A stretch of DNA of 64,000 bases from positions 3,720,001 through 3,784,000 of the forward strand of contig OY969793.1 of NCBI GenBank assembly GCA_963703145.1. Direction: 5' to 3'. A program made the translations under genes and the position numbers. The notes beneath the pieces are model-generated. The model saw only the letters and a program-made list of their open reading frames with translations. It ran no database searches and was not told the DNA's origin. Shown here one piece after another: positions 1 through 7,544 of the stretch (positions within the stretch are counted from its first letter, which is position 1; each line of letters starts with the position of its first letter). This stretch comes from Bog-756 sp963703145. GTDB lineage: Bacteria > Actinomycetota > Acidimicrobiia > Acidimicrobiales > RAAP-2.

Positions 1-63
1 CAGGACGGTGGGATCTCCGCCTCGTTTGAGCGCGTCCTCGGTCGGGTGTGACGAAGGGCGCGG

Positions 64-429
64 CTATTGCCGGGTTTCGTCGTCGGCATTCACGAGGCGA
101 ACGTACCGATTCCAGGCCTCGAGGTCCTCATCGGGAGCGGTTGATCTCGGGTCCGTAGGTGATGCGCCCGCCGGCCGACGCACGCGGTCGTGTCCGTGCA
201 GGAGGTTCCACCACATATAGATGGCGAACGCCGCGAACAACGGCCACTCGAACACGTACATCCAGCTGAAGGTGTGCCCGTCCAGCGCACGCCACAGCTC
301 GAAGGTGAACGCTCCGAGGCAGAGGGTAAGCCCGGCGCCCAGCGTGAAGTGGAGCCAGAACGCATCCTTCCCCGTCAACCGGACCGGCTCCGGTACGGCG
401 GAAACATGACCGGACTCGACAGGTTCCAC
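64..429 (-). CDS. Small two-helix membrane protein, unknown function
   Basis: The 121-residue chain has two hydrophobic stretches (about residues 26-47 and 62-80), the second including IYMWWNLLHG, followed by a charged, proline-rich tail that is probably cytosolic. There is no signal peptide or catalytic motif. The start is a GTG at 429 with only a weak AGGG upstream, so a GTG a few codons in (VSAVPEP) is also possible. It is divergent from the gene at 575 and shares about 145 bases of upstream DNA with it. I do not recognise the family. Nearness to the oxidase operon is suggestive at most. Confidence 0.6.
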   Translation of the reverse strand: MEPVESGHVSAVPEPVRLTGKDAFWLHFTLGAGLTLCLGAFTFELWRALDGHTFSWMYVFEWPLFAAFAIYMWWNLLHGHDRVRRPAGASPTDPRSTAPDEDLEAWNRYVRLVNADDETRQ

Positions 430-574
430 TATCGATACCCTACCGCCGACACGGCGAGATCAGTAGGGTCGGATGGCATTCGACCATCACCAAGGCCGCG
501 GTGTGGGCCGCGTCCTTGACGCCCACTGATTGGTACCATCGACGTGACCAGCGGATCGACCAGGAAGGGGAGCG

Positions 575-952
575 ATGGTCGGCGACCCACAGCCTGAAGG
601 CCGCTCGGTCGAATCGGCAAGCTCTGGCGCCCGGGCGACCCAGACGCTCCACCGGCTTTGGGCCAATCGGCGAAGTCGTCGACGGATCGTCATAGCCGCC
701 GGCCTGGTCGTGGCCATCGCCGCCATCGCCGTGGTCGTCTCCCTGTTCGCCTCGTTGGCCGGCGAGAGCCAGTCCTATCGCGACGGGTACTCGGCCGGTG
801 GGTCTGCCTATTCGGCCTACTCGAACCTCACGGCTGGGCAGGCCTGCAGGAACGAACAGGTCGGGCCCGGTGGCCGACCCACTCACGACAACCCGACAGA
901 GTGGATCGCAGGCTGCGTCGACGCATTCGATCTCGCTCGGTCTGACAACTAG
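575..952 (+). CDS. Membrane-anchored hypothetical protein
   Basis: A 125-residue protein with a basic N-terminal segment (residues 1-37), one strong transmembrane helix (about 38-62, rich in Ala/Val/Ile) and an exported domain of about 60 residues carrying two Cys (QACRN and AGCVD) that could form a disulfide. The ATG at 575 follows a good Shine-Dalgarno (GGAAGGGG, 563-570), which fixes the start. The topology suggests a type II membrane protein with an extracytoplasmic C-terminus. No family is recognised and no operon partner is close on this strand. Confidence 0.65.
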   Translation: MVGDPQPEGRSVESASSGARATQTLHRLWANRRSRRRIVIAAGLVVAIAAIAVVVSLFASLAGESQSYRDGYSAGGSAYSAYSNLTAGQACRNEQVGPGGRPTHDNPTEWIAGCVDAFDLARSDN

Positions 953-1014
953 GGGCGCCAGTCCAGGCCGTGTTTGCCCGATCGGGAGTCCGCACGCCTG
1001 CCCGCATCCGATCG

Positions 1015-1254
1015 TCAGGATCCCGGCGGCCAGTCGTCCATGAGGTCCGACTTGTACACCACCACCAGGCCGAACACGACGGTGTAGAACACCACGACGA
1101 ACACGGTGAGCAGGAGCTTCGAATAGGTAAAGGCCGCAACCAGTACCAAAAAGCAGTACAAGGCGGTGGCGGCACGGCCTTGCCAGGTCAGCGGGGCGAT
1201 GCGGAGCCCCCCCTCCTTCTTGGCGAACCAGAGCGTCGAACCGTCACGCTCCAT
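1015..1254 (-). CDS. Small two-helix membrane protein
   Basis: A 79-residue protein with a polar N-terminus (about 25 residues) and two transmembrane helices (about 29-47 and 49-68, the second containing VFVVVFYTVVFGLVVVY), ending in a short acidic tail. The ATG at 1254 follows a GGGGGCGAG purine run. Small proteins of this layout are common near respiratory operons in actinobacteria, but no specific function can be read here. Confidence 0.55.
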   Translation of the reverse strand: MERDGSTLWFAKKEGGLRIAPLTWQGRAATALYCFLVLVAAFTYSKLLLTVFVVVFYTVVFGLVVVYKSDLMDDWPPGS

Positions 1255-1392
1255 CTCGCCCCCACCGTTCGTCCGGTACCGATCGCCTCGTCATGGGGCG
1301 CCTGCTCGACTGGATGACCTCGGGCCCATGGATCCAACGGTACCGGCGTTGCCACGCCCTCGGGAACGCTTGGGGGTAGCCGTGGCCTGGGG

Positions 1393-1749
1393 TCAGGTGT
1401 GCGTAGGGCGGTCCTCGGCTGGTACGGGCGCAATGCGCACCGAGCCGACCGGACGGTCCTGGTGCAGTCCCGGGAGCAGTCGCTCCTGAAGCTCAGTGGT
1501 CAGGTAGGGGTACTGCCCCACGAGCTGCTGGAGTGTTGAATCGCCCGGGAGGGCGGTCAGGGCTTCGTGTTCCAGCAGAATGCTGCACACTGCGGGGACA
1601 ACGGAGGTCGCGTCCGTGTTCGGCAAGCCGATCCGGTCGAGGAACTCGGCATCGACCGCCAACCTATGGAGCGTCACCACCTGACCCTGGACTGCCTTGA
1701 CCTCATAGATCCCTGGCTCGAACACTGTGACCTCGATCTGGGTATTCAC
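1393..1749 (-). CDS. Hypothetical soluble protein
   Basis: A protein of about 118 residues, mixed alpha/beta in composition and without membrane segments or a signal peptide. I place the start at the GTG at 1749 (VNTQIEVTVFE), because a GAGAGAGAGGATC purine run lies just upstream. The open frame extends 15 codons further to an ATG at 1794 with no ribosome site. The C-terminus (after about residue 95) is Pro/Arg-rich and probably disordered. The family is not recognised. It is divergent from the cytochrome oxidase operon. Confidence 0.5.
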   Translation of the reverse strand: MNTQIEVTVFEPGIYEVKAVQGQVVTLHRLAVDAEFLDRIGLPNTDATSVVPAVCSILLEHEALTALPGDSTLQQLVGQYPYLTTELQERLLPGLHQDRPVGSVRIAPVPAEDRPTHT

Positions 1750-2151
1750 CGGATCCTCTCTCTCCGAAACTGACGACCCACTTCGGGCCGACATGGCGGC
1801 GCCCGACCGTCGGGCGTCACCCGTGACCTACCCGCCAGAGCGCCAAACCAACCCAGGCTCAGACGCTCACTCGGGGGTGATACCTGGCCCAGTGCCGGTA
1901 TCGGCTTGGCCGACGCTGAGCCAGGAACTCCTCGTGACTCCAGGAGTCTTCGGGTCGGTAGGGTCTGCATCGCCCGAGGCCAGCGTCAATTGAGACCTCG
2001 GGGCGCCGTCCGAGGTGCGTGGTGCACGTCGGAATTTGCGTCGTGAAAAGTGTCCGTGACAAATGCGGTCCGACTCGCTATGGTTCAAATAATTCGAATG
2101 CGCGGCTATCGCCGTGGATCGCCGTGGATTTTTGATCTCGGGGGGTGATAT
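1750..2151. promoter_or_regulatory. Upstream region of the cytochrome oxidase operon
   Basis: About 400 bases between divergent genes with no convincing coding sequence. Two features stand out close to the oxidase start: an AT-rich imperfect palindrome TTCAAATAATTCGAA (2084-2098), unusual in this GC-rich setting, and a tandem decamer GCCGTGGAT(C/T) repeated at 2111-2120 and 2121-2130. A GGGGGTG ribosome site (2144-2149 region) precedes the GTG at 2152. Promoter hexamers cannot be assigned with confidence. Confidence 0.35.
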
Positions 2152-2916
2152 GTGACTGAGATCCCAGAAACTGGAGGGGCTGTGACGTCTGGTGAGCCTC
2201 CGGCTGCGAAAGCCTCCGAGACTCATGAGCAACGTAAGCCCAGCCCATTCGGTCTCGTTCTGACGTTCGTGATCGCAGCAGTGGCGATTGGAATTGTGGC
2301 CCTCCTGTTCCACGCCCAGTTCTACAAGTCCCCGGCCGGAACGCTGGTGGCAACGCCGACCGGCTCGGTGACGGTGAACGGACAGACTCTCCAGCACGTG
2401 ACCCTGGCCTTCAACACCTATCCGGACTCGACCGGCATGGTCAACGGAAAGCCGATCCATCCGGGCGGTAACCCTGGCTGGCCGGCATACGGGCCCACGA
2501 ACGTGTTCCAAGTACCCGCCCATGCACTGGTCACGGTGACGGTCCGCCAGTACGACTCGGGTGGCGCCCTCAATAATCCATGGTTCGCAACCGTTCGGGG
2601 CACTGTGGGCAACGTGGCCACCGTCAACGGAAAGGTGGTCCACGCCATCGACCCCAACAACACGGGCCATACCTTCACGGTGCGAGGGGTCCCCGGGACC
2701 GATCCGGGGTTCTTCCTGAGCGTGCCATTTCCCGCTGTCCCCGGGGACAGCCAGACGGACAACGGCCAGTACGAGACCGTGAAGTTCACCTTCGTGTCCG
2801 GCTCCAAGGGTAAGTACGCCTGGAACTGCGAGTTCCCTTGTGGCACCCAACTCGCCAGCTTCGGAGGCCCCATGTCAGCCTTCGGCTTCATGTCGGGATT
2901 CATCAATGTCGTCTGA
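2152..2916 (+). CDS. Membrane-anchored cupredoxin-like protein, first gene of the oxidase operon
   Basis: A 254-residue protein with a disordered N-terminus (1-32), one transmembrane anchor (about 33-56) and an extracytoplasmic beta-rich domain. The C-terminal part resembles the CuA loop of oxidase subunit II: Cys226-E-F-P-Cys230-G matches the CX3C pair and Met241 could be an axial ligand. However, the His that normally follows CX3C is missing and a G-G-P segment is inserted. His164 and His173 lie upstream where a cupredoxin His would be. The GTG at 2152 follows GGGGGTG. The stop overlaps the coxB start by 11 nt, so the two are probably co-translated. It is either a subunit-II-like accessory subunit or a copper or electron carrier of this oxidase. 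Confidence 0.65.
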   Translation: MTEIPETGGAVTSGEPPAAKASETHEQRKPSPFGLVLTFVIAAVAIGIVALLFHAQFYKSPAGTLVATPTGSVTVNGQTLQHVTLAFNTYPDSTGMVNGKPIHPGGNPGWPAYGPTNVFQVPAHALVTVTVRQYDSGGALNNPWFATVRGTVGNVATVNGKVVHAIDPNNTGHTFTVRGVPGTDPGFFLSVPFPAVPGDSQTDNGQYETVKFTFVSGSKGKYAWNCEFPCGTQLASFGGPMSAFGFMSGFINVV

Positions 2917-3742
2917 GGATCACGCAGTAGACGACGAGGGCGCCGATCCGGCACCGGAGCTGAAGCCGTTCTTCGCCCGAGCCGGTGGGAAGATCTTTAT
3001 GATCTGGCTGGCCATGACGGCCGTAGGTGTACTGATCGGCGCATACGCCCCCCATCACCTCCTGCCCAACATGCTGTCGGACCAGGGGACGAAGGTCTGG
3101 CAGACCATCGTGCTGTTCACCGTCCTGGCCGCGCCAGTTGCAGCATTCGTGTACGCCGTCGGCCTCTACAGCCTCGTGGGCTGGAAGGCTCGCGGCTTCG
3201 GTAAGAGTGACGAGCCGCCGCCGGACGGACCGCCACTCCGTGGAGACGCCCCTATGACGGCCCTGTGGGTCGGGATCTCTGCGGCACTGGTCATCGTCCT
3301 CTTGGTTTGGGGGCTGGGTGAGTTCACCGCCGAGCAGAACACACACCCCGACACCCTCCAGGTAAACGTGACCGGGCAGCAGTGGCTGTGGACCTTCACC
3401 TACCCGGGGGCCGGCAACGTCGAGACCCGTTCGCTCGTCCTGCCTGTCAACCGCCCGGTGCAGTTCAACGTGACGTCGGTGGACGTCACGCACGGCTTCT
3501 GGCCGGCTGCCCTCGGGGTGCAGGTAGATGCCAATCCCAACACCGTGACGGTGATTCAGGCCACGCCGAACAAGCTCGGCGGTTTCACCGTGCGCTGCAG
3601 TCAGCTGTGCGGCCTGTACCACTCGCTGATGTACGCATCCGGGTCGGTGGTGACACCCCAGAGATTCGCCGCATGGTTGCACAGTCATGGTGTCCCGGCT
3701 GTTAGGGCTGCCCATGCAGCGAACGTCACGGTGTCCCAATGA
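2906..3742 (+). CDS. ctaC: Cytochrome c oxidase subunit II (CuA)
   Basis: A 278-residue subunit II, which takes electrons from cytochrome c and passes them to heme a in subunit I. It has two transmembrane helices (about 26-48 and 67-89 from this start) and a third hydrophobic segment before the periplasmic cupredoxin domain. The CuA ligands are complete: His196 (VTHGFW), Cys231-S-Q-L-Cys235, His239 and Met242. Gln233 replaces the common Glu. GQQWLWTFTYPG is the aromatic region at the cytochrome c docking face. The ATG at 2906 lies inside the end of the preceding gene. The last codons overlap a short ORF (ATGA at 3739). No heme c motif (CXXCH) is present. Confidence 0.93.
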   Translation: MSSEDHAVDDEGADPAPELKPFFARAGGKIFMIWLAMTAVGVLIGAYAPHHLLPNMLSDQGTKVWQTIVLFTVLAAPVAAFVYAVGLYSLVGWKARGFGKSDEPPPDGPPLRGDAPMTALWVGISAALVIVLLVWGLGEFTAEQNTHPDTLQVNVTGQQWLWTFTYPGAGNVETRSLVLPVNRPVQFNVTSVDVTHGFWPAALGVQVDANPNTVTVIQATPNKLGGFTVRCSQLCGLYHSLMYASGSVVTPQRFAAWLHSHGVPAVRAAHAANVTVSQ

Positions 3743-3837
3743 GTTCCCCGAACAAGCCGGTCATGGATCTCCTCCACAGTGTGAAGAACCCGGGCTCCAT
3801 CCCGACCGGCAGCGGTAGTGAAAGGGGTCAATCGTGA
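3739..3837 (+). CDS. 32-residue ORF coupled between oxidase subunits II and I
   Basis: A 33-codon frame, ATG at 3739 to TGA at 3835-3837. It overlaps the ctaC stop as ATGA and the ctaD start as GTGA, so it fills the gap exactly and would be translationally coupled on both sides. The peptide is hydrophilic, with a short amphipathic stretch (PVMDLLHSVKN) followed by Gly/Ser/Pro residues, and has no membrane helix. It may be a small oxidase-associated protein or simply a coupling device that carries ribosomes to the GTG of ctaD. An AAAGGGG Shine-Dalgarno for ctaD lies within it. It is too short for codon-use evidence, so it is judged on architecture alone. Confidence 0.45.
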   Translation: MSSPNKPVMDLLHSVKNPGSIPTGSGSERGQS

Positions 3838-5792
3838 CGATTGCCGAAGCGCCTCACGTCCTACTCGAAGACACGCCGCTCACCAAGGCTGCCGGAGGCC
3901 TCTACCGGCGACAGAACGCGTTGACCGGACTTATCGCAGGCATCGTCTTCGGGTTCATCGGCTGGATCGTGTCCCACAAGTTGCTGCAGGGCTCCAACTG
4001 GGGCTCCGACATGGTGGTGACAGTGACCATGGTCGGATGGGTCATTGGCTTCAACACCGGCGTCGGCACGTTCAACGCTCCCATTCGCTGGCTGCTCGGG
4101 CACGATCAGAGCTACGAGGACGAGCTTTACGCCGCCGGTGTGACCCAAGGAAAGAGGCGTTACTGGAAGTTCTGCACCGATCACAAAGTAGTCGGAACCC
4201 AATATCTGGTACTGGTGATCGTGCTGTTTGCCGTCGGGGGCACCCTGGCGATGATGATCCGCACCCAGCTCATCACACCCCACTCGTCATTCCTCTCACC
4301 GAACTCCTATAACGCCATCGTCTCCGTCCACGGGATGGTCATGATCATCGCCACCATCATCATGGTGACCGGTCCGTTCACCAACTTCATCATGCCGATC
4401 ATGATCGGTGCGAAGGACATGGCCTTTCCGAGGCTCAACGCCATGTCCTTCTGGGTCGTGGTCTCCGCCGTGCCACCCCTGCTGGCCACGTTCTTCCTCG
4501 GTGGGGTAGACGCCGGCTGGACGACCTACGCGCCCCTGTCGGTCCAGGCACCGGCCGCCATGGACGCCTTCTCCATGACCATGATCGTGTTCGTGATCTC
4601 GGTGACGGTCGCCGGAATCAACACCATCGTGACCATCTTCACCATGCGGGCCAAGGGAATGACCCTCGGCCGGCTGCCCATCTTCACCTGGGCCTCGATG
4701 GTCGGGGCCGCCCTCAGCATCTACGCCATGCCGGCCCTTCTCATCGCCTTCACCGCCATGATCACCGACCGGGTCACCGGTACGTCGTTCTTCGTGGCCG
4801 CTCAGGGTGGAACTGGCTGGCTGTGGGAGAACGCGTTCTGGATCTTCGGGCACCCCGAGGTGTACATCATCCTCATCCCGCCGGTGGGGGCCATGCTGGA
4901 AGTAGCCAGCACCTTCGCCAGGAAGCCGCTCTTCGGCTACAAGGTGACGATCGCCGCGTTTACGGCGGTGGCCGCCCTCTCGCTGATGGTGTGGGCCCAC
5001 CACATGTTCACCACCGGCTGGGCTCCTGACCTGGCCGGGCCCTTCATGGTCACGACCGAGCTGATCTCCATACCGACCGGGATCATCTTCCTGTGCATCA
5101 TCGGGACCATTTGGAAGGGGAGTATCTGGACCCGACTACCGATGTACTTCGTCTACCTCTTTTTGTGGAACTTCATCATCGGTGGGGTGACCGGGATCTA
5201 TCTCTCGGACGTCCCAGCCGACAATTTCTTCCACGGCGACATGTTCGTGACCGCCCATTTCCACTACACATTGCTGGGTGGGGCGATGATCGCCGCTGTG
5301 GCCGGTCTATGTTATTGGTTCCCCAAGATCAGCGGGAAGATGCTGAACGAGCGCATCGGCAAGACGGCCTTTTGGATCATCGCCATCGCCATCCAGGTCA
5401 CCTATTTCGGTCAGTTCTGGGAGGGGTTCCAGGGTATGCCTCGTCGGGTGGCCTACTACGACCCGACCTTCCTGCATGCCAACGAGATGACCAGTGTGGG
5501 CGGCTACTCGTTGATGATCGGGTTCCTCGTCCTGCTCTACTGCTTGATCGACAGCTGGCGTCGTGGCAAGCCTGCCCCGGCCAATCCCTGGCATGCGAAG
5601 TCCCTCGAGTGGAAGGTGCCCACACCGGTGCCCTTGGTGAACTTCCTGGTCGATCCGGTGGTGGTGTCCGACCCGTACGGATTCGGTGAGCCCGAGCCCG
5701 GAGAGCCCGGGGTGGAGATCCCGGACCCTGATCGAGAACTGGTGCCGACCCTCTCGAGCGACCGTCCGGTGACCGGTGGTGAGGTTCTGTGA
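3834..5792 (+). CDS. ctaD: Cytochrome c oxidase subunit I (heme-copper, A-type)
   Basis: A 652-residue catalytic subunit that reduces O2 to water and pumps protons. The heme-copper ligands are present: His166 (VHGMVM), His340 with HPEVY (Glu342 at the A1-type proton gate, Tyr344 of the His-Tyr crosslink), His389-His390 (WAHH), and His475/His477 (AHFHY). The D-channel entrance is kept (Asp195, Asn202 in KDMAFPRLN). At the K-channel, however, the usual T-x-x-K-x-x-S reads Thr415-x-x-Ile418-x-x-Cys421. Two extra hydrophobic segments (about residues 32-51 and 62-82) precede the canonical core, which begins near residue 115. The GTG start at 3834 overlaps the 32-codon ORF, and the stop overlaps ctaE (GTGA). 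Confidence 0.95.
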   Translation: MTIAEAPHVLLEDTPLTKAAGGLYRRQNALTGLIAGIVFGFIGWIVSHKLLQGSNWGSDMVVTVTMVGWVIGFNTGVGTFNAPIRWLLGHDQSYEDELYAAGVTQGKRRYWKFCTDHKVVGTQYLVLVIVLFAVGGTLAMMIRTQLITPHSSFLSPNSYNAIVSVHGMVMIIATIIMVTGPFTNFIMPIMIGAKDMAFPRLNAMSFWVVVSAVPPLLATFFLGGVDAGWTTYAPLSVQAPAAMDAFSMTMIVFVISVTVAGINTIVTIFTMRAKGMTLGRLPIFTWASMVGAALSIYAMPALLIAFTAMITDRVTGTSFFVAAQGGTGWLWENAFWIFGHPEVYIILIPPVGAMLEVASTFARKPLFGYKVTIAAFTAVAALSLMVWAHHMFTTGWAPDLAGPFMVTTELISIPTGIIFLCIIGTIWKGSIWTRLPMYFVYLFLWNFIIGGVTGIYLSDVPADNFFHGDMFVTAHFHYTLLGGAMIAAVAGLCYWFPKISGKMLNERIGKTAFWIIAIAIQVTYFGQFWEGFQGMPRRVAYYDPTFLHANEMTSVGGYSLMIGFLVLLYCLIDSWRRGKPAPANPWHAKSLEWKVPTPVPLVNFLVDPVVVSDPYGFGEPEPGEPGVEIPDPDRELVPTLSSDRPVTGGEVL

Positions 5793-6496
5793 CCGTCACC
5801 ACTACCGAGCAGGAGGAGCCTCAAGAGGATCCTCAAGACGACGGTCGCAGTATCGAAGCCGTCGCCGGTCACCACGAGAGCCGGGAACAGCGGCACTTCA
5901 AAGAGCGGTTAGCAGTGTGGCTGTTCATCGGTGGGGACCTGGTGTTCCTATTGATGGAGCTGTTCTTCTGGTTCTATCTGCGGGCGCTCAACACGAACGG
6001 CTTGTGGCGAGGCGTCGACTGCACCAAGGCGAATCCCTGCACCGATGGGTTGGGTAATCCGATCATCGCCGAAGTCACCAAAGCCAACCCCGCGTACACC
6101 TTGACCATCGCCGGCCTCACCGTGATCGGAGCGCTGTTCGTCTGGCGAGTCGAGGTGGCATCCCGCAAACAGGACAAGCGAGGTGTCATCAGCGGTTTTG
6201 CGACACTCGCCCTCGTGTTCCTCTTGGCTGCCGTGGTCGTGCAGTGCCTGCAGTTCGGAAAGTTGCCGTTCACCACCATCGACGGTACCTACGCTTCGAC
6301 CTTTATCTACTTCATGGGCTCGACCCTGGGCCACCTGTTGCTCCTGTCGTTCCTGATCTTCGCAGTGTGGAACCGTGCCCGTAAGGGGAAGTACGACGGC
6401 GGCCACTGGTACCAGGTGCGTGTGAATCGGGTCTTCGCCGTGTGGATCGCCATCTCCACCTGCGTGCTGGCACTGGTCATGGTGCTGTTCGCATGA
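5789..6496 (+). CDS. ctaE: Cytochrome c oxidase subunit III
   Basis: A 235-residue subunit III (CtaE family), which stabilises subunit I and supports proton uptake. A charged N-terminus of about 40 residues is followed by five hydrophobic segments: VWLFIGGDLVFLLMELFFWF (about 43-62), a second around 104-122, a third around 137-158, a fourth around 172-193 and the last at about 214-234. ELFFWF resembles the conserved helix-I region of the family. The GTG start overlaps the ctaD stop by 4 nt. With this gene the three core subunits are complete; no separate subunit IV and no heme A synthesis genes are in the window. Confidence 0.92.
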   Translation: MTVTTTEQEEPQEDPQDDGRSIEAVAGHHESREQRHFKERLAVWLFIGGDLVFLLMELFFWFYLRALNTNGLWRGVDCTKANPCTDGLGNPIIAEVTKANPAYTLTIAGLTVIGALFVWRVEVASRKQDKRGVISGFATLALVFLLAAVVVQCLQFGKLPFTTIDGTYASTFIYFMGSTLGHLLLLSFLIFAVWNRARKGKYDGGHWYQVRVNRVFAVWIAISTCVLALVMVLFA

Positions 6497-6556
6497 GTCT
6501 GTGCTGGCCTCCTCACAACGATTTGCCTCGCTAGCCCGCTGAGTGGCGATATCCCG

Positions 6557-7336
6557 GTGACGGTCCTCGGGCGAGTCTCGATGGGTGCCGATGACTCGTT
6601 GGAGGTGCCAAAGCCGACGGGTACCGACCCCAACCCGGGTGGCGGCGAGGATCCGGCCGTCGAGGGGGCGGTCGGCGCACGGTCCTCCCGAGACTCCGAC
6701 ACCGGGCCAGGGTCCGGTGGCTCGGGAGGTGAGGTCCTGCCCCCGATAATGCCCGGGCCCGCGGCACCCCGGAGGCCCGGGTTGATCCGGACGTTGGCAA
6801 TCGGATCAGCCATCGCCATCGCGCTGGTCATTGTCTTGTTCGTGGGCCTCAGGCCGCACTCGAGCAAAGGTTCGGCCGGGCCGGTGGTACCTATCGGTAG
6901 CCAAGCTCCAGAATTCTCGTTGCCTCCCCTCACTGGGGCGGCTCTCGTTGATCTCGACGCCCTGGGCAAGAACGTCCATCATCCCGTCATTCTCAATTTC
7001 TTTGCTTCCTGGTGCACTCCGTGCCAGAAAGAGACCCCGCTGCTGGCGCGAGCGGCCGCCGTCGAAGAGGCCAAGGCTGGCCCGGTCCGCTTTGTCGGCA
7101 TCGATGTGAACGACCCACCGGCCGACGCACTCAGTTTTGTGCAGAAGACCGGGATCAATTATCCGGTGGGCGTCGACCAAACGTTTCGAGTGACCAGTGG
7201 CCTCTACGGCCTCAACGGCCTGCCCCAGACCTTTTTCATCGATTCGCACGGCAAGGTACTCGGGCACACGATCGGTGCCGTCGACGCCGCCGGACTCCGG
7301 TCGTGGATGCAGAAGCTGGACAAGTCGGCGAGCTGA
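6557..7336 (+). CDS. Membrane-anchored TlpA/ResA-like thioredoxin
   Basis: A 259-residue thiol-disulfide oxidoreductase. The N-terminal 65 residues are Gly/Pro-rich. A single transmembrane anchor follows (about 78-98), then an extracytoplasmic thioredoxin fold with the active site WCTPC (in FFASWCTPCQKE), the cis-Pro loop GLPQTFFID and an AhpC/TSA-like beginning (GSQAPEFSLPPL). Proteins of this type keep Cys residues reduced during cytochrome c or CuA assembly, which fits its place 60 bases after ctaE. The start is uncertain: GTG at 6557 or ATG at 6581, neither with a strong ribosome site. Confidence 0.85.
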   Translation: MTVLGRVSMGADDSLEVPKPTGTDPNPGGGEDPAVEGAVGARSSRDSDTGPGSGGSGGEVLPPIMPGPAAPRRPGLIRTLAIGSAIAIALVIVLFVGLRPHSSKGSAGPVVPIGSQAPEFSLPPLTGAALVDLDALGKNVHHPVILNFFASWCTPCQKETPLLARAAAVEEAKAGPVRFVGIDVNDPPADALSFVQKTGINYPVGVDQTFRVTSGLYGLNGLPQTFFIDSHGKVLGHTIGAVDAAGLRSWMQKLDKSAS

Positions 7337-7544
7337 TTCGCGCTCCAGTCGTCGTCCATGCGGGCGTCCGATATGAGTCTGTTAGTGGCCGTGGACGGGT
7401 CCCCACCCTTGGCGGCTCGTCCACGTGCAGTTGGCACCTCGGGGTGGTGGGAGTGGGTCCCGGTGCCGGGAATGGACCCGAGGGAAAGTCAGCGCCGGTG
7501 CGGGGGCCAGTATTGGGCGGCTATGACAAGGGTGTGGACCTACC

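Noticed and set aside
1867..2850. A 327-codon minus-strand frame across the first oxidase gene
   Set aside because: It is antisense to the cupredoxin-like gene and rich in Arg/His/Gly; no family resemblance.
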